Shown here: in pieces, positions 17,553-24,377 of the stretch
Position numbering within the stretch: the first letter of the stretch is position 1
Layout of the letters: every line of letters starts with the position of its first letter
Assembly (NCBI GenBank): GCA_016218915.1
Contig: JACRCQ010000052.1
Coordinates: forward strand, 1 to 64,000
DNA from: Deltaproteobacteria bacterium
GTDB taxonomy: Bacteria; Myxococcota_A; Polyangia; Polyangiales; Polyangiaceae
Direction: 5' to 3'
DNA: 64,000 nucleotides
The notes under the pieces: generated by a model
Seen by the model: the letters and a program-made list of their open reading frames with translations, nothing else
Database searches by the model: none
Told to the model about the DNA's origin: nothing
Made by a program: the position numbers and the translations under genes

Positions 17553-18263
17553 ATGAATTCACAGAATGTCAACGGCGCAAACAAGAACAACGGCTTTGAC
17601 CCGTCGAAGAGCCTTCTGCCCGCCCAAGCGCAAGGTGCATCCGGCCTGGAAGGCGCCAGCAGCGTGATGGGCTCGGACGGCTTGCCCATGGGCATGATGA
17701 CGTGCGAGCAGCTGCTCGCCTGGCTGCAAACCAAGCTCATGGGCATGAACAAGCGCGTGATGGAGAAGATGGACATCAGCAACAGGAACTCCGACGCGCA
17801 GGACAAGCTCAACCAGGTTGCGCGCGAGCTGAGCAACTGTCGCAACGGTGAGGGCGATGCCGAGACCGCGGCCGCAGCGATCCGCACGGCTCTGCAGACC
17901 CACGGCAAGGACGACACGATTCCGAAGGCGCTCAAGGACAAGCTCAACGAGATGCTCGCGAGCCTCGAAGCGAAGATCAAAGCGGACAAGTACCTGGCCT
18001 CGCCTGAGGGCATGAACGCCGGCTTGGGGGATCCGGTGAAAGCATCCGCGATATTCGCTGCCGCGGTACGCGAGACGCTCTACGACGACGTAGGCAACGC
18101 GATCACCAACCAGAACTCCGCCCTCGAGAAGCTCGGAAGCATGGGGCTCACCGAGCTCAACATGCTCGTCTCCCAGATGAACCAGGCCACCGGTCTGGTG
18201 TCGGGGATGATGTCGAGCTTCAACGACAGCGCCAAGGGCGTCATCTCCAACATGCGCGGGTGA
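17553..18263 (+). CDS. type III secretion EspA/SseB-like filament or tip protein
   Basis: A 236-residue protein without a Sec signal. The N-terminal 45 residues are polar, Asn/Ser/Gly-rich and disordered, as in T3SS substrates. A hydrophobic helix (CEQLLAWLQTKLMGMNKRVM) leads into KMDISNRNSDAQDKLNQVAR, which parallels the EspA/SseB segment with repeated Asn/Ser and an AQxK pattern. The C-terminus (NQNSALEKLGSMGLTELNML, then VSQMNQATGLVSGMMSS) is a long amphipathic helix like the polymerisation helix of SseB/EspA and tip proteins. A GAGGAA ribosome-binding site precedes the start. It is the second gene of a five-gene operon. The family call rests on pattern and gene order. Confidence 0.68.
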   Translation: MNSQNVNGANKNNGFDPSKSLLPAQAQGASGLEGASSVMGSDGLPMGMMTCEQLLAWLQTKLMGMNKRVMEKMDISNRNSDAQDKLNQVARELSNCRNGEGDAETAAAAIRTALQTHGKDDTIPKALKDKLNEMLASLEAKIKADKYLASPEGMNAGLGDPVKASAIFAAAVRETLYDDVGNAITNQNSALEKLGSMGLTELNMLVSQMNQATGLVSGMMSSFNDSAKGVISNMRG

Positions 18264-18273
18264 GGAGGGGATC

Positions 18274-18579
18274 ATGAACTTCAACGCTTGCACGGTCCTG
18301 ACCAACGAAGAGGTCAACGAGGCGCTGTACGCCTCGGCCCACGCGCTGCTCGAGCAGGAGCGTCCGCGCGACGCCGCAGCAGTGCTCCGCCTGCTTCTGG
18401 TTCGCACGCCGACCGACCCGCGAGCATGGCTGGCGCTTGGATGGAGCCACGAGTGCTGTGACGACGAGGAAATCGCGTCGTGGCTCTACGAGAAGGGGCT
18501 CGAGGTATGCGACGACTCCGAAGGTCGTCTCGTGCGAGCGCTCGACCGCATCCGAAACGCAAGCAGGAGGGCGTCATGA
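18274..18579 (+). CDS. SycD/LcrH/SscA-like TPR chaperone of translocators
   Basis: A 101-residue all-helical protein with about two and a half tetratricopeptide units: LYASAHALLEQERPRDAAAV, then PTDPRAWLALGWSHECCDDE and the next helix (IASWLYEKGLEVCDDSEGRL). This is the layout of class II T3SS chaperones, which bind the hydrophobic translocators until secretion. It is shorter than LcrH/SycD (about 160), mainly at the N-terminus. An AGGAGG ribosome-binding site precedes the ATG. Its stop overlaps the start of the YopB/SseC-like gene as ATGA, exactly where a translocator chaperone gene usually sits. Confidence 0.72.
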   Translation: MNFNACTVLTNEEVNEALYASAHALLEQERPRDAAAVLRLLLVRTPTDPRAWLALGWSHECCDDEEIASWLYEKGLEVCDDSEGRLVRALDRIRNASRRAS

Positions 18580-19451
18580 GCAGCGTGCCCCCCGTCCAGT
18601 CCGCCTCGCGGAGCGGCCAGGCCCAGCCAGGCGCAATCGCTTGTCCCAGCGCTCTGCCTGAGCCGACAGCGCAGGTGTCGGTAGCGCAGCTCACCAGCAT
18701 CCTGATGATGCTCGAGGCGCGCAACGCAGAGGGGTCCAAGAACGCTTCGCAGTCGAGGATCGAAACCGACAGCAACCTGCAGAAGTGGGCCCAGGAGAAG
18801 ATGCGGCAAGCGCAGATCGAAGCGCGTGAGGCGGAGTCGAATGGCTCGAGCTGGGACAAGCTCACCTCCACCCTGTCCACCGTCGCAGAGGTCGCTGCCG
18901 CCGCTGCTGCCGTTGCGACCGTCGCAACCGGCGGCGCAGGACTCCCCGCCTTCCTCGCACTCGCCGGCGCCACCATGAGCCTGAGCGCGACCGTCGGGCG
19001 ACAAGCCGGCTGGGATCCGAAGCTGTGCAACGGGCTGGCCCTGGGTGGATGCCTCCTGAGCCTTGGATCAGGAGTTTCCGCAGCCTCCAGCGGGACCAAG
19101 GCCGCCGAGGCCTCCGGGCAAGCGTCGGGCGGCGCCTCGAAGTCCAGCGCGCTCAGCATGCGGGATGTCGCCAAAGGCTGTCGTGCCCTGGCAGGCAGTG
19201 CGACCGCAGCCTCTGGCGGCACGAGCATGGCTGCCGGCCACTACCACCAGCAGGGAGCCCTGCACGCTGCCGACGCGATGCAGGCCCGACAGGACGCATC
19301 TCGCTACGACACCGCGCAGAAGGATCACATCGATCGGCTCGACGAGATCGCGCAAAGCGCCAGCGATGCGGTTGCGCAGCTGATCCAAATGCAAACCGAG
19401 GCACAAGCATCTGCGATGCAGATCATCCACTCGATTGGGAGAAGAGCATGA
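18576..19451 (+). CDS. type III secretion translocator, YopB/SseC/EspD-like
   Basis: A 291-residue protein that should insert in a target membrane. ATG 18576 overlaps the chaperone stop and has AGGAGG 5 bases upstream. After a disordered 35-residue N-terminus come an amphipathic helix (VSVAQLTSILMMLEARNAEG), a charged coiled-coil stretch to residue 90, a long Ala/Val-rich membrane hairpin (about 100-140: STVAEVAAAAAAVATVATGG then LPAFLALAGATMSLSATVG), a second segment near 152-170 (LALGGCLLSLGSGVSAASSG), and a C-terminal coiled coil (220-288). This matches the major hydrophobic translocators, which have two membrane segments between coiled coils. It is smaller than YopB (about 400) and SseC (about 480). 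Confidence 0.7.
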   Translation: MSSVPPVQSASRSGQAQPGAIACPSALPEPTAQVSVAQLTSILMMLEARNAEGSKNASQSRIETDSNLQKWAQEKMRQAQIEAREAESNGSSWDKLTSTLSTVAEVAAAAAAVATVATGGAGLPAFLALAGATMSLSATVGRQAGWDPKLCNGLALGGCLLSLGSGVSAASSGTKAAEASGQASGGASKSSALSMRDVAKGCRALAGSATAASGGTSMAAGHYHQQGALHAADAMQARQDASRYDTAQKDHIDRLDEIAQSASDAVAQLIQMQTEAQASAMQIIHSIGRRA

Positions 19452-20212
19452 ACGCCACCGACACCATCAAAGCCTGCGGAGCGTCGTCCGCCTGCTCGGA
19501 GACTGCACGTCCGCTCGATTCATCGACCCCCGCTGCCACGCTCGAAGAGCCCTCCTCGCTGGGCTATGCAACGCTGTCCGCAGTCGACATCGTGGAGCAG
19601 CTCGCCAAGCTGATCCTCAAGAACGTCGCGAACGGACGCGACCTCGAGAAGACGCAGCGCAAGCTCGATCGCGACGAGCAGTACCGGAGCCAGCAACTCC
19701 AGGTCCAGGCCATGCGCGACAAGGCCGGATCGATCATGGACGGGGCGATCGCGTCCGGATTGCTCTCCATCGGCTCGGGCGCGTGTTCAGTGTATGACGC
19801 CACGAGGACTACGCCGAAGAATGGGGCGTTGAAGGAAGTGCCCGCAGATGCGGACAGCACGGGGCGATCGGCGACGCTCCAGGAGTCTCGGAGCGGTGCA
19901 GGAGCTACGCAGATCGACGAAGTCAAGAATCACGCACCTTCGAAGTGGGCGGCGGTACCAGGCGCGATTGCGCCGTCTCTCGGGCAGTCGTCGACCCTGG
20001 CCGGCAGGGCTTTCGGCGACGCCCCTGCTGCCGGTCATGACGCGGACGCCAAGGCAGCCGAGCTCGCAGCAACGTGCGCCAAGGACCGCGCTTCTGACCA
20101 CGCGGATCGGATCCAGGAGCTCAACGCCCTGGCCCAGGAAGCGATGCAGGCCATCCGCTCTGCCCAGGCGTCCCACAATGAGATGGTCCAGGGAATCCTG
20201 CGCCGCATGTGA
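19448..20212 (+). CDS. type III secretion translocator, YopD/SseD/EspB-like
   Basis: A 254-residue protein; ATG 19448 overlaps the previous stop and GGGAGAAG precedes it. Residues 1-40 are disordered and Ser/Thr-rich. Residues 45-95 are helical and charged (LAKLILKNVANGRDLEKTQR). One hydrophobic segment follows at about 93-117 (GSIMDGAIASGLLSIGSGAC), then a polar linker and a C-terminal coiled coil (200-254). One membrane segment is typical of minor translocators such as YopD, EspB and SseD. The LLSxGSG core and the C-terminus (IQELNALAQEAMQAIRSAQ, ending RRM) resemble the previous protein, suggesting duplication. It is the last gene of the run. Confidence 0.66.
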   Translation: MNATDTIKACGASSACSETARPLDSSTPAATLEEPSSLGYATLSAVDIVEQLAKLILKNVANGRDLEKTQRKLDRDEQYRSQQLQVQAMRDKAGSIMDGAIASGLLSIGSGACSVYDATRTTPKNGALKEVPADADSTGRSATLQESRSGAGATQIDEVKNHAPSKWAAVPGAIAPSLGQSSTLAGRAFGDAPAAGHDADAKAAELAATCAKDRASDHADRIQELNALAQEAMQAIRSAQASHNEMVQGILRRM

Positions 20213-20261
20213 AGGTACCGATCGCGACCCGGGGCGCTATAGTGAGGCTCTGAACCAGACC

Positions 20262-20828
20262 ATGAAGATCTACACGCGCACCGGTGACGACGGAACCACG
20301 GGGCTCTTTGGCGGCGAACGGGTCCACAAGCACGACGCGCGCGTGGAGGCGTACGGCACGGTCGACGAGCTCAACAGCGCGATCGGGCTGGTGCGGTCGG
20401 CCGGGATCGATCGCGTGATCGACGGTCCACTGGAAGCGATCCAGAACGAGCTGTTCGTGATCGGAGCCGAGATCGCCTGCGTGCCGGGCAAAGAAGGCAG
20501 CCTCGGGCTTGCATTGATTGATGAAAGCGCTGCGGCCCGGCTCGAGGGGTGGATCGACGAAGCCGAGCAGGAGCTGCCCCCGCTCAAGGTGTTCATCCTC
20601 CCGGCCGGAACGCCTGCGTCTGCCGGGCTCCACGTCGCGCGCACGGTTGCACGTCGCGCTGAGCGGGCGTTGCTCGCCGCCCACGAAAAAAGCCCGGTGC
20701 GTCAGGAGCTGCTCGTCTACTTGAACCGGCTGAGCGATCTGCTTTTCGTCCTCGCGCGTCGTGCCAACCATCTCGCGGGCGTGCCGGACGTTCCGTGGAA
20801 GGCTCGAAGCGATTCGCGCCGAGGCTGA
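20262..20828 (+). CDS. cob(I)alamin adenosyltransferase, PduO type
   Basis: Transfers the adenosyl group of ATP to cob(I)alamin to form coenzyme B12. The 188-residue protein has the N-terminal ATP-binding signature YTRTGDDGTTGLFGGERVHK, then ARVEAYGTVDELNSAIG, and the later motifs ARTVARRAERALLAAHE and VYLNRLSDLLFVLARR, all characteristic of the PduO/MMAB family. Length fits the family. It starts 49 bases after the translocon-like operon on the same strand and ends 6 bases before the convergent sigma-factor gene. It is probably a housekeeping neighbour unrelated to secretion. Confidence 0.93.
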   Translation: MKIYTRTGDDGTTGLFGGERVHKHDARVEAYGTVDELNSAIGLVRSAGIDRVIDGPLEAIQNELFVIGAEIACVPGKEGSLGLALIDESAAARLEGWIDEAEQELPPLKVFILPAGTPASAGLHVARTVARRAERALLAAHEKSPVRQELLVYLNRLSDLLFVLARRANHLAGVPDVPWKARSDSRRG

Positions 20829-20834
20829 GGGGGC

Positions 20835-21386
20835 TCAGGCAGCTTCGCGCAAAGCGTCAGCCAGCAGCCTGCGGCCGCGGTGCAGCCGGGACATGACCGT
20901 GCCGAGCGGGACACCGAGCCGGTCCGCTGCTGCGCGGTAGGAATAGTCCATCAGGTCCACCAGCACGACCGTGGTCTGGAATTGCGAGGGCAACGAGTCG
21001 ATGGCCCTGCGCGTGGCCTGCGAAAGGTCAGGCATGACCGGGTCCGGTGTGCTGTGCGTCCAGGCGCACGGATCCGTAGTGAGCACCTGCAAGGCACGCG
21101 TCTCGCGCCGTCGCTGACGGCACCGCGAGAAGAAGACGTTGGCCATGATCTGGTGGACCCAGGCCCGGAGATTGGTGCCGCGCTCGAAGTGGCTTTCGAA
21201 CCGCAGCGCGCGCTCGACCGTGTCCTGCACCAGGTCCTCGGAGAGCGAAGGGCTCTTGGTGAGCCTGAACGCATGGGCAAACAGCTCCCTGCGCATCTTG
21301 ACCAGCTCGTGGCTCAGCCACCGCTCGTCGCACACGTCGTTTCTGCTCTCACTGCGGGAAGAATCGGCAACAAGTTCAGGTCTCAT
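20835..21386 (-). CDS. ECF-type RNA polymerase sigma factor
   Basis: A 183-residue sigma-70 family protein with regions 2 and 4 only. Region 2 includes LFAHAFRLTKSPSLSEDLVQ, then DTVERALRFESHFERGTNLR and AWVHQIMANVFFSRCR; region 4 has AIDSLPSQFQTTVVLVDLMD and the helix-turn-helix YRAAADRLGVPLGTVMSRLH. ATG 21386 is preferred over TTG 21413 because GAGGA lies about 5 bases upstream. I see no anti-sigma gene next to it, which is unusual for this family; control may be transcriptional or by a distant partner. The 266 bases upstream, to the nnrDE stop, hold no gene. Confidence 0.92.
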   Translation of the reverse strand: MRPELVADSSRSESRNDVCDERWLSHELVKMRRELFAHAFRLTKSPSLSEDLVQDTVERALRFESHFERGTNLRAWVHQIMANVFFSRCRQRRRETRALQVLTTDPCAWTHSTPDPVMPDLSQATRRAIDSLPSQFQTTVVLVDLMDYSYRAAADRLGVPLGTVMSRLHRGRRLLADALREAA

Positions 21387-21652
21387 GGCGTCCTCGCCCA
21401 GCCCCTTGAGCAAGCCCGGTGCCAGCCGCGGTCAGTCCCCATTTCAGCTGCGTTCTCGCGATCCGTGGCAGGGTCGGCCCGGGGAGACGTGTCTGGATGG
21501 CAACCCGGCGTAGCCATCCGCCCGCACCCCGGCCCCGAAGAGCCACACGACCGGCTTTCGCGACGCAACGCACGAATGCACGTCGCTCCGAGCAGCCGAA
21601 ATGTGACCGGCCTTGGTGCACCGGTTCGTTGGCAACCGTCAGGGTGCGGGCG

Positions 21653-23191
21653 TTAGGACTCGCCGGCTGCCAGCTTTGCCAGCACGTCTGGCACGCCTTG
21701 CGCGATCTCGCCTGCAATCATGCCCCGATCGACGCGGTGTTCCCTGGCCCAGGCCTCCCCGCAAAGCCCATGCACGTGCACGCCCGCGATCGCGGCTTCG
21801 GACGGCTGCAGGCTGCACGCGAATGCCGCGATGAGCCCGCACAGGACATCGCCCGACCCGGCCGTCGCCAGCGTGGGCGCCCCTGCCGTGTTGATGGCCA
21901 CCGGCGCGCCAGGAACGCCGACCAGCGAATGGGCGCCCTTGAGCACCACGATCGCGCCGGTGAGACGGACCGCTTCGCGCACGGCTGAGAATCGATCGGC
22001 TTCGACCTGGGCCCGGCTGATTCCGAGCAATCGGCCCATCTCTCCAGGGTGCGGCGTCAGGATCAGCTTGCCCTTGGCCGATGCGAGAGCCTCTGCACGC
22101 CCTGCAAACGCCGTGATCGCGTCTGCATCCACGACCTTGGGCCCGTCCCACCGGAGCACCACGTGCTCGATCGCCTTGACAGCACGCTCATCCGTGCCGA
22201 ATCCAGGTCCCACTGCGACCGCACCTCGCCCCTGGAGCGCTTCCTCGAGCGATGCCTCGATCCTGTCTGCATCGAGCCGCGCTGTCATGATTTCGAGCAC
22301 CCGAGACTGGAGCGCATCGACAGCCTCAGGCCAGGACGCGATGGTTGCCAGTCCTGCACCGGCGCGCAGAGCGCCCTGGGCTGCGAGCAGCGAGGCGCCG
22401 ATCTTGCCAGGAGCACCAGCGACGACCAGTACGTTGCCTGCGCCATGCTTGTGTGTCGAGGGGGCTCTGGGCTTGAGCCAAGCTGCCACGGCTGCTGTGG
22501 TGATCACCTCGCCGTCGTGCCCGGTCTGATCGATGAGCGAGCCAGGCACGCCGAGCTGAGCCACGTGAATCGAGCCGCAGTGCTCAGCGCCCGTCGGAGT
22601 GAGCAGGCCGAGCTTGAGGGCACCGAAGGTGATCGTGTGGTGAGCGCGCACGGCAACTCCGAGCGGTGCACCTGTGTTGGCATCCAGGCCGCTCGGCAGA
22701 TCGAGCGCAAAGCGCAGCGCGCGCGTCTCGTTGATGCAGTCGATGACCCGTGAAAAGGGCTCCTTGACCTCGCGATCCAGCCCGGTGCCGAAGATCGCGT
22801 CGACGATCACGTCAGCGACCGCGAGCGCAGCCTCCAGCTGATCGAGCTCCTCCAGGCTCCAGGCCACGAGCACGCGCTTTCCCAAGCCGACCCACGCGTC
22901 GTGGTTGGCGAGCGCATCGCCCTTGAGCCTGTCGGGGTCGCCGATGAACCACACGGTCACCAGGGCGCCGTACGCATCGAGGTGCCGGGCCACCACGAAT
23001 CCGTCACCGCCGTTGTTGCCTGCGCCGCAGACCACGATCACGCGGGCATGCGGGTTGGGCAAGTGCTCCCAGATCACTTCTGCCGCGCCACGTCCTGCGT
23101 TCTCCATGAGCACCAGCCCCGGAACCTTGCAGTCGTCGATGGCCACACGGTCGAAGGCGCGGATCTGCTCTCGGGACAGGACTCGGTTCAT
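21653..23191 (-). CDS. nnr: bifunctional NAD(P)H-hydrate epimerase/dehydratase
   Basis: Repairs hydrated NAD(P)H: the N-terminal half epimerises NAD(P)HX and the C-terminal half dehydrates the S form with ADP. ATG 23191 (MNRVLSREQIRAFDRVAI) overlaps the acpS stop by 4 bases and fits the family start. The epimerase domain (1-215) shows VPGLVLMENAGRGAAE and CGAGNNGGDGFVVARHLDAY. The dehydratase domain has HKHGAGNVLVVAGAPGKIGA, VDADAITAF, LTPHPGEMGRLLG and TAGSGDVLCGLIAAF with the catalytic Asp. About 512 residues, the usual fused length. It is last in a pdxJ-acpS-nnr run. Confidence 0.94.
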   Translation of the reverse strand: MNRVLSREQIRAFDRVAIDDCKVPGLVLMENAGRGAAEVIWEHLPNPHARVIVVCGAGNNGGDGFVVARHLDAYGALVTVWFIGDPDRLKGDALANHDAWVGLGKRVLVAWSLEELDQLEAALAVADVIVDAIFGTGLDREVKEPFSRVIDCINETRALRFALDLPSGLDANTGAPLGVAVRAHHTITFGALKLGLLTPTGAEHCGSIHVAQLGVPGSLIDQTGHDGEVITTAAVAAWLKPRAPSTHKHGAGNVLVVAGAPGKIGASLLAAQGALRAGAGLATIASWPEAVDALQSRVLEIMTARLDADRIEASLEEALQGRGAVAVGPGFGTDERAVKAIEHVVLRWDGPKVVDADAITAFAGRAEALASAKGKLILTPHPGEMGRLLGISRAQVEADRFSAVREAVRLTGAIVVLKGAHSLVGVPGAPVAINTAGAPTLATAGSGDVLCGLIAAFACSLQPSEAAIAGVHVHGLCGEAWAREHRVDRGMIAGEIAQGVPDVLAKLAAGES

Positions 23192-23565
23192 GGCAAGGTC
23201 TCCAGGACCACGACCGCGGCGGCAACGCCGGCGTCGTGGGTAAGGGACACGAACGTGCGGGTATTTCCCAGGCGCCGCACACAGGTGGCTGCAGCGCCGG
23301 ACCACTCGATGCGCGGCGCGCCCGATGGCTCGCGGAGCACCTGGATCTCGCGCCAGGAAACGCCGCCAGGGCCACCAAGAGCCTTGAAGGCTGCCTCCTT
23401 GGCTGCGAATCGACCTGCCACCGCCTCCGCTTGATCAGCGCGATCCGCGATCTGCTCGCGCTCGGCGTCGGACAGGATGCGACGCTCGAATCGGCCTGCA
23501 TGGCGCGCAATCGCCACGCGCATGCGCTCGATCGAGACGACGTCGATCCCGATTCCGGCGATCAT
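23188..23565 (-). CDS. acpS: holo-[acyl-carrier-protein] synthase
   Basis: Transfers phosphopantetheine from CoA to acyl carrier protein. The 125-residue protein has the AcpS N-terminus MIAGIGIDVVSIERMR with the metal-binding Asp, the second motif AGRFAAKEAAFKALGG with the ligand Glu, and the C-terminal VSLTHDAGVAAAVVVLE. Length and motifs are typical of group I enzymes. Stop and start overlap the neighbouring genes by 4 bases on both sides, so it is translationally coupled within pdxJ-acpS-nnr. Confidence 0.95.
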   Translation of the reverse strand: MIAGIGIDVVSIERMRVAIARHAGRFERRILSDAEREQIADRADQAEAVAGRFAAKEAAFKALGGPGGVSWREIQVLREPSGAPRIEWSGAAATCVRRLGNTRTFVSLTHDAGVAAAVVVLETLP

Positions 23566-24296
23566 GGCCGCAGAGCGATACCGCGCAGGACGGATTCGCG
23601 CATGTCGATCACGGCCTGGCCGATACCGCTGAAGACTGCGTCAGCGAGGATCGAATGGCCGATGTTCAGCTCAGAGACCTGCGGGATCGCCGCGACCGCC
23701 GGCGTATTGGCGCGGGTCAGCCCGTGGCCTGCGGCGATGTCGAGCCCGAGGGTGGCGCCGAGCGCCGCTGCCGTGCGGAGCCGCTCGAGCTCCAGCGCGG
23801 CCTGCTCGCCGACGGCATTGCAGTACTCGCCCGTGTGCAGCTCGATCTGATCGACTTTCAGGTCCGCCGAGGCGCGCACCTGCGCCTCTTCGGGGGCGAT
23901 GAACAGGCTCACCCGGATGCGCGCAGCGCGAGCACGCGCAACGATCGCTGCGATGCGCTCGCGCTGGCCGACCACGTCGAGCCCGCCCTCGGTGGTGCGC
24001 TCCTCGCGACGCTCCGGAACGAGCGTGATGACGTCGGGCTTGATCCGCTCGGCGATCGCCACCATCTCGTCGGTCGCTGCCATCTCGAGGTTCAGGAGTG
24101 TGGCGATCGATTCGCGCAGCCGCTCGATGTCGCGGTCGGTCATGTGACGGCGGTCCTCGCGCAGATGGGCGGTGATGCCGTCGGCTCCGGCGCGCTCGCA
24201 CACGAAAGCAGCCTCGATCGGGTCCGGATAGCGCGTGCCGCGCGCGTTTCGAAGGGTGGCGACGTGGTCGATGTTGATGTGCAGACGGATAGGCAT
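23562..24296 (-). CDS. pdxJ: pyridoxine 5'-phosphate synthase
   Basis: Condenses 1-deoxyxylulose 5-phosphate with 3-amino-2-oxopropyl phosphate, the last ring-closing step of vitamin B6 synthesis. The 244-residue protein begins with the diagnostic LHINIDHVATLRNARGTRYP and continues DPIEAAFVCERAGADGITAH, LREDRRHMTDRD, VTLVPERREERTTEGGLDV, VDQIELHTGEYCNAV, AAGHGLTRANTPAV and ELNIGHSILADAVFSG. All substrate-binding motifs are intact. First gene of the pdxJ-acpS-nnr run. Confidence 0.97.
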   Translation of the reverse strand: MPIRLHINIDHVATLRNARGTRYPDPIEAAFVCERAGADGITAHLREDRRHMTDRDIERLRESIATLLNLEMAATDEMVAIAERIKPDVITLVPERREERTTEGGLDVVGQRERIAAIVARARAARIRVSLFIAPEEAQVRASADLKVDQIELHTGEYCNAVGEQAALELERLRTAAALGATLGLDIAAGHGLTRANTPAVAAIPQVSELNIGHSILADAVFSGIGQAVIDMRESVLRGIALRP

Positions 24297-24377
24297 GGCG
24301 ACACCCTGGCGTTGAGACGTCCTGGAGCGGTTAACCGCGTTGTTGCCTGCGCTGTCAAGGCTCGCGAGCGGGCGCTT

